A stretch of DNA of 29,180 nucleotides, taken from NCBI GenBank assembly GCA_964457415.1, contig CAYWFB010000014.1:1-29180 (forward strand). The letters are read 5' to 3'. The position numbers were made by a program, and so were the translations under genes. Origin of the DNA: Fimenecus sp964457415. Its GTDB lineage: Bacteria; Bacillota; Clostridia; Oscillospirales; Acutalibacteraceae. Of the stretch, positions 5,450 to 12,826 are shown piece after piece. How positions within the stretch are numbered: the first letter of the stretch is position 1; each line of letters begins with the position of its first letter. The notes under the pieces were generated by a model. The model was given only the letters and a program-made list of their open reading frames with translations, was not told where the DNA came from and did no database searches.

Positions 5450-6829
5450 ATGAAAATGATTTACGATGTCAAAGACAAGCCTAAGTTCCCACAGCTTATC
5501 GTCTTTGCAATTCAGCAGCTTCTTGCAATTATGGCTGCAACACTTGTTGTTCCTGTAATTACAGGTCATGGAATGAGCTCTGCCGCAGCTCTCTTCGGCG
5601 CAGGTGTGGGCACACTTGTTTATGTGCTTTTCACAAAAGCTAAAAGCCCTGTATTCCTTGGTTCTTCTTTCGCTTTCTTGGGCTCAATGGCTTCTGCATT
5701 TGCAGGAAGCGTTTCAATGCAGCTTGGTTATCTTGGTCTCATTCTCGGTGCGGTTTTCGCAGGTCTTGTTTATGTAATCATTGCAGTTGTCGTTAAATTT
5801 GCAGGTGTTGGCTGGATTAACAAGCTTATGCCCGCAGTTGTTATCGGTCCTACAGTTGCAATTATCGGTCTTTCACTTGCAGGCAACGCAATCGGCGACT
5901 TGCAGACAGGCGGAGTTAAGGTTGACAATGTTTCTGTTGCCAGTCCCCTTATTTGTGTATTAATTGGTCTTATCACTCTTATCGTTACCACAATTTGCTC
6001 AACATACGGCAAGAAGATGGCAAAGCTTATTCCATTTATTATTGGTATCCTTGCAGGCTATGCAGTAGCCGTTGTATTTACTGTTATTGGTAATGCTACC
6101 GGAAATACTGCTCTTCAGGTTATTGATTTCAGCCACTTCACAAGTCTTGTTGAGGGCGGTGTTACAATCAACACCTTCCTTGCGGTTCCCGACTTCACAT
6201 TCCTTACAGCATTTAAAGGCGTGGGCGAACTCACCGGTACTTATGTAGGTCAAATTGCTGTTGCATATATTCCTGTATCATTCGTTGTATTTGCTGAGCA
6301 TATTGCTGACCACAAAAATATTTCTTCAATCATTGAAAAGGACCTTCTTGAAGAGCCCGGCCTTCACAGAACACTTCTCGGTGACGGTATCGGTTCAATC
6401 GTTGGTGCTTTCTTCGGCGGATGCCCAAACACAACTTACGGCGAGTCAGTTGCTTGCGTAGCTATCACAAAGAATGCATCAGTTGCTACCATTATCACAA
6501 CAGCAGTTCTTGCAATTCTCGTATCCTTTATAAATCCTTTCGTTGCTTTTGTTAATTCAATCCCCGCTTGTGTAATGGGCGGCGTTTGTATGGCACTTTA
6601 CGGATTCATTGCAGTAAGCGGTCTCAAGATGATTCAAAAGGTTGACCTTGAGGCAAACAACAACCTCTTTGTTGTTTCAACAATCCTTATTGCAGGTATT
6701 GGCGGGCTTACACTCACTTTCGGCAAGGTTACACTCACATCAATTGCTTGTGCACTTATCCTCGGTATTATTGTTAATATTATTCTTTCAAAGAAATCAA
6801 ATAATGACACCACAGAAGATGCTGAATAA
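5450..6829 (+). CDS. uraA: NCS2-family uracil/xanthine permease
   Basis: Cytoplasmic-membrane nucleobase transporter (nucleobase:cation symporter 2 family). The 459-residue protein is almost wholly hydrophobic with 12-14 membrane segments. Seen: FAIQQLLAIMAATLVVPVITG at 19-39 (family signature start), PVFLGSSFAFLG at 67-78, FAEHIADHKN at 281-290 with the substrate-contacting glutamate of the UraA class, and GGCPNTTYGES at 323-333, the conserved (P)NTTYGE motif. The short N-terminus KMIYDVKDKPKFPQ is typical of UraA-like members. Whether the substrate is uracil or xanthine/guanine cannot be decided from sequence. GGAGG lies before the ATG. It is monocistronic: own promoter, operator-like palindromes, attenuator leader, and a terminator at 6850-6880, implying regulated expression, probably by nucleobase supply. 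Confidence 0.9.
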   Translation: MKMIYDVKDKPKFPQLIVFAIQQLLAIMAATLVVPVITGHGMSSAAALFGAGVGTLVYVLFTKAKSPVFLGSSFAFLGSMASAFAGSVSMQLGYLGLILGAVFAGLVYVIIAVVVKFAGVGWINKLMPAVVIGPTVAIIGLSLAGNAIGDLQTGGVKVDNVSVASPLICVLIGLITLIVTTICSTYGKKMAKLIPFIIGILAGYAVAVVFTVIGNATGNTALQVIDFSHFTSLVEGGVTINTFLAVPDFTFLTAFKGVGELTGTYVGQIAVAYIPVSFVVFAEHIADHKNISSIIEKDLLEEPGLHRTLLGDGIGSIVGAFFGGCPNTTYGESVACVAITKNASVATIITTAVLAILVSFINPFVAFVNSIPACVMGGVCMALYGFIAVSGLKMIQKVDLEANNNLFVVSTILIAGIGGLTLTFGKVTLTSIACALILGIIVNIILSKKSNNDTTEDAE

Positions 6830-6849
6830 TAAGTAATTCAAATATTTAT

Positions 6850-6880
6850 CCCCGTAGTTTATTGCTACGGGGAATTTTTT
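6850..6880 (+). terminator. Intrinsic terminator after the NCS2 permease
   Basis: Perfect eight-base-pair stem CCCCGTAG (6850-6857) with CTACGGGG (6865-6872), seven-base loop, followed by AATTTTTT. The permease ends 20 bases upstream. Confidence 0.92.
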
Positions 6881-6890
6881 GTGGTAAAAT
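6862..6890 (+). promoter_or_regulatory. Possible promoter of the EamA transporter gene
   Basis: TTGCTA (6862-6867), 17-base spacer, TAAAAT (6885-6890) preceded by TGTGG. The -35 lies within the preceding terminator hairpin. The extended -10 phrase TGTGGTAAAAT is the same as in the promoter at 1786-1814, which supports it; the -35 match is only moderate. Confidence 0.4.
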
Positions 6891-6907
6891 AATCAGCGGT
6901 GACAAAA

Positions 6908-7777
6908 ATGATTAAAAATGACAAGACAAAAGGAATTATATATATTATCATTTCGGCGTTTTTCTTTGCTCTTATGGGACTTTTCGTAAAGTTATCGGGA
7001 GATTTGCCCACAATTCAGAAAAGCTTTTTCAGAAACGCGGTGGCAATGCTTTTCGCCCTGGTGGTGATTACAAAAAATCACAGTTGGGAATTACCAAAGG
7101 GTAAGAATGTAAAATATTTACTTATTCGTTCAATTGCAGGCACATTGGGAATTCTTTGCAATTTTTATGCAGTCAGCCAAATAAATCTTGCAGACGCCTC
7201 AATGCTCAACAAGCTCTCCCCTTTCTTTGCGGTGGTATTCTCAATTTTCATTCTCAAAGAAAAGGCAAATTGGAAGCAGTTTTTCGCAGTCGCATTGGCA
7301 TTTATCGGTGCAATGTTCGTTATGAAGCCCACGTTTTCATTTGATGGCTTACCTGCGTTTTTAGGATTTTTAGGCGGAATGGGTGCGGGACTCGCATACA
7401 CATATGTGCGAAAATTATCGCAAAACGATTTCAAAGGTCCGCTGATTGTATTTTATTTCTCCCTTTTCTCTTGCGTGGTAACTTTGCCGTGGCTTATATT
7501 TGATTACCACCCAATGAGTGCTATACAATGGCTTTATCTTATTCTTGCAGGACTTTCAGCCAGCGGTGGTCAATTCTTTATTACTGCAGCATACAGTAAA
7601 GCCCCCGCGAAAGAAATTTCGGTTTATGATTATTCACAGATTATCTTCACAACAGTTTTAAGTCTTATTGTATTCGGTGATTTGCCTGATGTATTGAGTT
7701 TTGTGGGTTATGGAATAATTATTGCAGCGGCAGTATTCAATGCTTGGAATTCGTTAAAAAAGAACAAGTCACATTGA
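6908..7777 (+). CDS. EamA/DMT-superfamily transporter
   Basis: Inner-membrane permease of the drug/metabolite transporter superfamily, with ten predicted membrane segments arranged as two EamA repeats. The first (about residues 8-140) contains GIIYIIISAFFFALMGLFVK, SFFRN, and a VVFSIFILKEKANWKQFFAV segment, the usual end of an EamA unit. The second (about 150-285) ends QIIFTTVLSLIVFGDLPD. Substrates of such proteins (amino acids, nucleosides, sugars, drugs) cannot be predicted here. I choose the ATG at 6908, behind GGTGA at 6898-6902. A GTG at 6899 in the same frame is possible and adds three residues, but it overlaps that site. The gene stands alone after the permease terminator, and its stop codon overlaps the next promoter. 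Confidence 0.88.
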   Translation: MIKNDKTKGIIYIIISAFFFALMGLFVKLSGDLPTIQKSFFRNAVAMLFALVVITKNHSWELPKGKNVKYLLIRSIAGTLGILCNFYAVSQINLADASMLNKLSPFFAVVFSIFILKEKANWKQFFAVALAFIGAMFVMKPTFSFDGLPAFLGFLGGMGAGLAYTYVRKLSQNDFKGPLIVFYFSLFSCVVTLPWLIFDYHPMSAIQWLYLILAGLSASGGQFFITAAYSKAPAKEISVYDYSQIIFTTVLSLIVFGDLPDVLSFVGYGIIIAAAVFNAWNSLKKNKSH

Positions 7778-7802
7778 CTTTTAAGCTTTGTTTGTATATA
7801 AT
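7774..7802 (+). promoter_or_regulatory. Promoter of the S24/S26 peptidase-nucleotidyltransferase pair
   Basis: TTGACT (7774-7779), 17-base spacer, perfect TATAAT (7797-7802). The -35 overlaps the stop codon of the EamA gene, and the start codon of the peptidase gene lies 17 bases after the -10, so the leader is only about ten bases, just enough for the GAGGT ribosome binding site. Confidence 0.85.
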
Positions 7803-7819
7803 TCAAGTGAGGTATTTTT

Positions 7820-8281
7820 ATGGAAAATGTAAATAAAAAAACAATCTCGCTTGAAGAGATTTATCCCATAATCAAGGAACAGATTGAAAGTGGCGGAACG
7901 GTACAGTTGCCAATTACGGGCACAAGCATGCTCCCCCTACTTGTCTGGGGCAGAGACAGTGTTGAAATCGTAAAATGTGAAAACGCCAAAAAAGGTGATA
8001 TAATTTTTTATCGACGTGATGACGGGCATTTTGTGCTTCACCGTATTGTCAGCAAAAATGAAAAGGGATATATTCTTTGCGGCGACAACCAATGGGTTAA
8101 GGAATATGGTATACAGGACCGTCATATAATCGCTGTTGTAAGTTCAATTACGAGAAACAGCAAAAAGTTCAGTATTTCAAAGCTTTCTTACAGAATTTAC
8201 AGTAAAATCTGGGTTAGCATTTTGCCCGTTAGAAGATATGTGTTGGTTTTATCAAGAAAAATTAAAGGAATGTTTAAATAA
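7820..8281 (+). CDS. S24/S26-family signal-peptidase-like protein
   Basis: Small protein (153 residues) with the fold of type I signal peptidase/LexA-type serine peptidases. Seen: LPITGTSMLPLL with the presumed nucleophile S36 in GTSM, a KKGDIIFYRR strand pair at 57-66, VLHRIV with H74-R75, and CGDNQWV at 87-93. These correspond to the SGSMxP, GD, HR and GDN boxes of signal peptidases of the SipW/ER branch, which use histidine instead of lysine as general base. There is no N-terminal membrane anchor; the C-terminal part is basic and moderately hydrophobic, so membrane association is uncertain. Its stop overlaps the next ATG (TAATG), so it is coupled to the PF14907 gene. Such pairs often occur beside peptide-modification or polysaccharide genes; the natural substrate is unknown. 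Confidence 0.8.
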   Translation: MENVNKKTISLEEIYPIIKEQIESGGTVQLPITGTSMLPLLVWGRDSVEIVKCENAKKGDIIFYRRDDGHFVLHRIVSKNEKGYILCGDNQWVKEYGIQDRHIIAVVSSITRNSKKFSISKLSYRIYSKIWVSILPVRRYVLVLSRKIKGMFK

Positions 8282-9426
8282 TGGCAGACATTAAGGGCAC
8301 AAAAAAATATTTTCTTGAAATGATTGCTGCAATACTTTGCGGGCAGTCCATCCCTTTATGCCCTGAAAATGTTGACCTTGCACAGCTTTGCAGACTGGCA
8401 TCTAATAACGCTGTTCACGGATTTTTATACCTTGCAATAAAAAACGGAAGCATAAATGCACCCGAAGCTGTTGAAGAGTCTCTCAAAAAAGTTTATATGA
8501 CGAATCTCGTAAGGGATATGTCACAGGCGGAAGAACGAGAATTTATACGCAAGAAATTCACAGAAGAAAATATTGATTTTATGTTTCTTAAGGGGTCGCA
8601 CCTTAAAGAGCTTTATCCTGATCCTGAAATTCGCTATATGGTGGATATGGATATTCTTGTGCATGAAAACGACCTTAAAAAAGGGCAAAAGATTATGCTT
8701 GCACACGGATTTTCTCAATACAAGGATAACGGAAAAGACATTATTTTCACTAAAAAGCCCTGTCTGACTGTTGAACTTCATCAAATGCTTTTCCCTGAAG
8801 ATTATTTTATGCACAACTATTTTTCAGGTGTATGGAAAAAAGCAGAAAAGTGTGCCGAGCGAGAATATAAAATGTCTCACAATGATTTATATGTATACAC
8901 CCTCGCACACCTTGCCGAGCATTATCTTGATGCAGGCTCCTGCTTCAGACCGATGATGGATTTGTTTCTTATGGAAAACAAGCTTGGTGAGCATCTTGAC
9001 TTTGCATACATCAACAAACAATTCAAGGAAATCGGGATTGATGGCTTCGCTGAAAAAATCAGAAAGCTTTACGATTGTATGTTTGCTGACGGTGAATATG
9101 ATGACGACCTTGAAATGATGGAAAACTATATTATTCTGGGTGCACCCGTTCAAAACGCTGAGGAGGCGGCACAAGCTGCAGCATCACAAAAAACAAAGAC
9201 CCAAAGAATGCTTGAAACTGCATTCCCAAATTACAATCACATGAAAACCCGCTATCATGTTTTAAAAAAGCTACCATTCTTATTACCACTTTTCTGGATT
9301 ATAAGAATAATTCATTACATTTTTACAAAGGATGACAAGGTAACAAGAAAACGTGAGCAATTGAAAAACAGTGACCAAAAAAGCGCTGATATTATGCGCG
9401 AAATCTTTGACCGCTCGGGATTATAA
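8281..9426 (+). CDS. Uncharacterised nucleotidyltransferase-like protein (PF14907 type)
   Basis: The 381-residue protein has a nucleotidyltransferase-fold core of the NTP_transf_5 family. Seen: FMFLKGSHLKELYPDPEIRY (residues 100-119) followed by MVDMDILV (120-127), which matches the family's LKG...LYPdp..R...DiDlLV block; D122 and D124 are the presumed metal ligands. Further family-like parts are VELHQMLFP and the HLAEHYLDAGSC helix, where a histidine-rich region follows the core. The C-terminal region near 335-350 is hydrophobic. Family members are found with PqqD-like chaperones, radical SAM or lasso-peptide genes and with exopolysaccharide genes; none of the peptide-related partners is seen here. 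It is translationally coupled to the upstream peptidase and converges on the polysaccharide operon. The biochemical role is unknown. Confidence 0.8.
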   Translation: MADIKGTKKYFLEMIAAILCGQSIPLCPENVDLAQLCRLASNNAVHGFLYLAIKNGSINAPEAVEESLKKVYMTNLVRDMSQAEEREFIRKKFTEENIDFMFLKGSHLKELYPDPEIRYMVDMDILVHENDLKKGQKIMLAHGFSQYKDNGKDIIFTKKPCLTVELHQMLFPEDYFMHNYFSGVWKKAEKCAEREYKMSHNDLYVYTLAHLAEHYLDAGSCFRPMMDLFLMENKLGEHLDFAYINKQFKEIGIDGFAEKIRKLYDCMFADGEYDDDLEMMENYIILGAPVQNAEEAAQAAASQKTKTQRMLETAFPNYNHMKTRYHVLKKLPFLLPLFWIIRIIHYIFTKDDKVTRKREQLKNSDQKSADIMREIFDRSGL

Positions 9427-9435
9427 GCATAAAAG

Positions 9436-9470
9436 AACTCCTTGGGAAAAATCCAAGGAGTTTTCTTTTT
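9436..9470. terminator. Bidirectional intrinsic terminator between convergent operons
   Basis: Perfect ten-base-pair stem AACTCCTTGG (9436-9445) with CCAAGGAGTT (9453-9462), seven-base loop. The plus strand continues TTTTCTTTTT and the minus strand reads into CTTTT, so it can stop both the nucleotidyltransferase gene and the long polysaccharide operon, whose last stop codon (9469-9471) lies at its edge. Confidence 0.92.
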
Positions 9471-10629
9471 AATCTTCATTTTTGCGCCAAACCATTTTAT
9501 TGACAACGCCTGTGTAAGACTGAATAAGCTTTACAACCTTTGTTGAAACATTCTCGTCAACGTAATCGGGAACGGGAATTCCTAAATCGTTATTATTGTT
9601 CATGTCAACCGCGGTATCAACTGCCTGCAACAAGCTCTTTTCGTCAATACCTGCAAGAACAAAACAAGCTTTATCAAGTGCTTCAGGGCGCTCAGTTGAT
9701 GTACGGATGCAAACTGCGGGGAAAGGATGTCCTACAGAAGTGAAGAACGAGCTTTCTTCGGGAAGTGTTCCACTATCGGAAACAACTGCAAAAGCGTTCA
9801 TCTGCAAACAGTTATAATCATGGAAACCGAGAGGCTCATGCTGAATAACACGCTTATCAAGTTTGAATCCACTCTGCGCAAGACGATTTCTTGAACGTGG
9901 ATGGCAGGAATAAAGAATTGGCATATCGTATTTTTCAGCCATTTTATTGATAGCCGTAAAAAGAGAATTAAAGTTCTTTTCGGTATCAATATTTTCTTCT
10001 CTATGAGCAGACAGAAGAATATATTTACCTTTCTGGAGACCTAATTTTGCGTGAATATCAGAAGCTTCAATATCTGCAAGATTATTGCGAAGCACCTCTG
10101 CCATTGGTGAGCCTGTTACATATACTCTTTCCTTTGGAAGACCACATTCGTGAAGATATTTTCTTGCGTGCTCTGAATAGGCAAGGTTAACATCGGAAAT
10201 AATATCAACAATTCTTCTGTTGGTTTCTTCGGGCAAGCACTCATCTTTGCAACGGTTACCTGCTTCCATATGGAAAATCGGAATATGAAGACGCTTTGCA
10301 CCAATTACCGAAAGGCAACTGTTGGTGTCACCCAATACAAGAACTGCGTCAGGCTTAATTTCTACCATAAGCTGATAAGATTTGGCAATAATATTACCCA
10401 TTGTTTCGCCTAAATCCTTACCAACTGCATCAAGATAAACATCCGGGTCAGCAAGACCTAAATCCTTAAAAAACACGCCGTTAAGATTATAGTCATAATT
10501 CTGGCCTGTATGTGCAAGAATACAGTCAAAATACTGACGGCTTTTATTTATTACAGCGGCAAGTCGGATAATCTCGGGACGAGTTCCCACGATAATCAGA
10601 AGTTTTAATTTACCATTATTTTTAAACAT
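9469..10629 (-). CDS. capG: UDP-N-acetylglucosamine 2-epimerase-family enzyme of L-FucNAc synthesis (CapG/FnlC)
   Basis: Last step of UDP-N-acetyl-L-fucosamine synthesis: C2 epimerisation of the UDP-L-PneNAc (N-acetyl-L-pneumosamine) intermediate. The 386-residue protein has the GT-B epimerase fold. Seen: VGTRPEIIRLA at 14-24, GQNYDYNLNGVFF at 42-54, LVLGDTNSC at 97-105, HMEAGNRCKDECLPEE at 120-135, and the SDSGTLPEESSFF motif in the C-terminal half. The HMEAGNRCxDExxPEExNRR form is characteristic of the CapG/FnlC branch as opposed to classical WecB (HVEAGLRT). Immediate context with capE and capF makes the assignment firm. The ATG directly follows the TAA of capF with no spacer, and the site AGAGGTGG sits in the capF end. 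This is the final gene of the operon. Confidence 0.93.
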   Translation of the reverse strand: MFKNNGKLKLLIIVGTRPEIIRLAAVINKSRQYFDCILAHTGQNYDYNLNGVFFKDLGLADPDVYLDAVGKDLGETMGNIIAKSYQLMVEIKPDAVLVLGDTNSCLSVIGAKRLHIPIFHMEAGNRCKDECLPEETNRRIVDIISDVNLAYSEHARKYLHECGLPKERVYVTGSPMAEVLRNNLADIEASDIHAKLGLQKGKYILLSAHREENIDTEKNFNSLFTAINKMAEKYDMPILYSCHPRSRNRLAQSGFKLDKRVIQHEPLGFHDYNCLQMNAFAVVSDSGTLPEESSFFTSVGHPFPAVCIRTSTERPEALDKACFVLAGIDEKSLLQAVDTAVDMNNNNDLGIPVPDYVDENVSTKVVKLIQSYTGVVNKMVWRKNED

Positions 10630-11778
10630 TTATACCACCTCTAAAAATGTGTCAGGCTTATTGGGGTCAAACTGCTCATTTGCCCACATTACCGTAACAA
10701 GATTTTCGGTTTCACTTAAGTTAATTATGTTGTGAGTGTAGCCGGGCAACATATGTATTGCCTGAATTTTTTCACCTGTAACCTCAAAATTCAAAACCTC
10801 ATCACTGCCGATTTTTCTCATCTGAATAAGTCCGTGACCACTGACAACAATAAAGAATTCCCATTTTGTATTATGCCAATGCTGACCTTTGGTGATGCCG
10901 GGCTTTGAAATATTTACGCTGAACTGACCGCATTTTTCGGTTTTGAGAAGTTCTGTAAATGAGCCTCTGTCATCACAATTCATTTTCAAGTCAAAAATCG
11001 CTTTTTCTTTCGGAAGATATGAAAGAAATGTTGAATAAAGCTTTTTAGCAAATGAATTATATGGAATTTCAGGCATTAAAAGTGTTTGTGGTTGATTTCT
11101 AAACAGATAAATCAAATCCACAATTTCACCGAGGGTTATTTTGTGTTCAACGGGGACACGGCAGAATTCACCATCTTTGGTTTCATTACCACACATTGCA
11201 TTGATGATTTCATTCACTACGTCATCAACATAAACAAGTGTCATCAGGTGATTGCGATCATTCACCTGAATGGGCAAATCATTCGCAATATTGTTGCAGA
11301 AGGTTGCAATCACGCTGTTGTAATTTGGTCTGCACCATTTTCCGAAAAGATTAGGAAGTCGGTACACAAGCACCTTTGCACCTGTTTCTTTTGAATACTC
11401 GAAGAATAAGTCCTCCCCTGCTTTCTTGCTTAATCCGTAGGGATTATCAAGTGCAGCCTGAATTGACGATGAAAGTAATACGGGGCAAGTATTGTTGTGT
11501 TTTTTCAAAGTATTAAGTAACTCTGATGCAAAGCCGAAATTACCTTGCATAAATTCCTCTGTATTCTGAGGACGATTTACTCCTGCAAGATTAACTACGA
11601 AATCGCAATCATTACAGAATTCATCTAACAATGCTTTATCTGTATCGATATCAAACTCACAGATTTCAAGGTCTTGGGGCAAGGTAGTTGTTTTATTTTT
11701 ACCCTCTTTAATTGTCTGTAAGGTAGCTACAAGATTTTTACCTACAAAACCTTTAGCGCCTGTAACAAGAATTTTCAT
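10630..11778 (-). CDS. capF: Bifunctional SDR reductase/cupin epimerase of L-FucNAc synthesis (CapF/FnlB)
   Basis: Middle enzyme of the UDP-L-FucNAc pathway: the C-terminal cupin epimerises C3 of the 4-keto sugar and the N-terminal SDR domain reduces C4 with NADPH. Seen: Rossmann motif GAKGFVGKN at 7-15, NLAGVNRPQ at 63-71, the YGLSK catalytic pair (Y114, K118), the LPNLFGKWCRPNYNSV substrate block at 141-156, and in the cupin GQHWHNTKWE at 298-307 with metal-binding histidines, then MLPGYTHNI at 343-351. The total of 382 residues is close to S. aureus CapF (369). It lies 3 bases after capE and directly abuts capG, so the three are a coupled block. Confidence 0.95.
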   Translation of the reverse strand: MKILVTGAKGFVGKNLVATLQTIKEGKNKTTTLPQDLEICEFDIDTDKALLDEFCNDCDFVVNLAGVNRPQNTEEFMQGNFGFASELLNTLKKHNNTCPVLLSSSIQAALDNPYGLSKKAGEDLFFEYSKETGAKVLVYRLPNLFGKWCRPNYNSVIATFCNNIANDLPIQVNDRNHLMTLVYVDDVVNEIINAMCGNETKDGEFCRVPVEHKITLGEIVDLIYLFRNQPQTLLMPEIPYNSFAKKLYSTFLSYLPKEKAIFDLKMNCDDRGSFTELLKTEKCGQFSVNISKPGITKGQHWHNTKWEFFIVVSGHGLIQMRKIGSDEVLNFEVTGEKIQAIHMLPGYTHNIINLSETENLVTVMWANEQFDPNKPDTFLEVV

Positions 11779-11781
11779 AAA

Positions 11782-12825
11782 TTATTTACCCCAGTTTGCA
11801 AGCTCATTCTGAATGTATGAAAGAGTGAGAAGCTTCTGTTTGACTTCTTCAACTGTCATAAGGCTTGTATTATTTGAGTCAAACTCTGAAAGAGGATTAC
11901 GCTCCGTGTCGCCATCTTTAAAGTACTTATCATAGTTAAGCCCTCTCTTATCGGCAGGAACACGATAGAAATCACCCATATCAATAGCATTTGCACACTC
12001 TTCATTTGTGAGAAGTGTTTCATACATCTTTTCACCGTGACGGATACCGATAACCTTGATTTCTGTTTCGGGATTAAAGAGCTCTGCAACAGCCTTTGCA
12101 AGCACTTCAATTGTACAAGCAGGAGCCTTCTGAACAAGGATATCACCGCTTTCACCATTTTCAAATGCGAAGAGAACAAGGTCAACTGCTTCTTCAAGGC
12201 TCATTACGAAACGAGTCATTGAAGGCTCTGTGATTGTAATTGGCTTGCCTTCACGAATCTGGTCAATCCAGAGCGGCACTACTGAACCACGTGAGCAAAG
12301 AACATTACCGTAACGAGTACAGCAAATCTTTGTTTTATCGGGTGAAACTGTTCTTGACTTTGCAACAACAACCTTTTCCATCATAGCTTTTGATGTACCC
12401 ATAGCATTTACAGGGTATGCAGCCTTATCAGTTGAAAGGCAAATAACAGTTTTTACGCCTGCTTCGATAGCCGCGGTGAGAACATTATCTGTACCAAGAA
12501 CGTTGGTCTTAACTGCTTCAACGGGGAAGAATTCGCAAGAAGGAACCTGTTTGAGTGCTGCTGCATGGAAAATATAGTCAACGCCGCACATTGCATTCTT
12601 AACTGACTGCAAATCACGAACATCACCGATGTAGAACTTAAGCTTATCAGCAACCTCAGGATATTTCTGCTGGAATTCGTGACGCATATCATCCTGTTTC
12701 TTCTCATCACGTGAAAATACACGGATTTCGCCAATGTCAGTCTCTAAAAATCTTCTAAGAACTGTATTACCAAATGAACCTGTACCACCTGATATTAAAA
12801 GTGTTTTATCCTTGAAAAGTGACAT
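11782..12825 (-). CDS. capE: UDP-GlcNAc 4,6-dehydratase/5-epimerase (CapE/FnlA)
   Basis: First committed enzyme of UDP-L-FucNAc synthesis, converting UDP-GlcNAc to the 4-keto-6-deoxy-L-talo/L-arabino sugar; NADP-dependent extended SDR of the polysaccharide-synthesis type. Seen: GGTGSFGN at 13-20, FSRDEKKQDDMRH at 37-49, HAAALKQVPSCEFFPVEAVK at 87-106, and STDKAAYPVNAMGTSK at 131-146. The tyrosine of the usual YxxxK is replaced by methionine (MGTSK), as in the CapE/FlaA1 family. I choose the ATG at 12825: GGAGAT lies nine bases before it, and it follows the flippase TAA by one base. The ATG at 12840 in the same frame would add MEINK but has no ribosome binding site of its own. Length is 347 residues. 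Confidence 0.95.
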   Translation of the reverse strand: MSLFKDKTLLISGGTGSFGNTVLRRFLETDIGEIRVFSRDEKKQDDMRHEFQQKYPEVADKLKFYIGDVRDLQSVKNAMCGVDYIFHAAALKQVPSCEFFPVEAVKTNVLGTDNVLTAAIEAGVKTVICLSTDKAAYPVNAMGTSKAMMEKVVVAKSRTVSPDKTKICCTRYGNVLCSRGSVVPLWIDQIREGKPITITEPSMTRFVMSLEEAVDLVLFAFENGESGDILVQKAPACTIEVLAKAVAELFNPETEIKVIGIRHGEKMYETLLTNEECANAIDMGDFYRVPADKRGLNYDKYFKDGDTERNPLSEFDSNNTSLMTVEEVKQKLLTLSYIQNELANWGK

Positions 12826-12826
12826 T

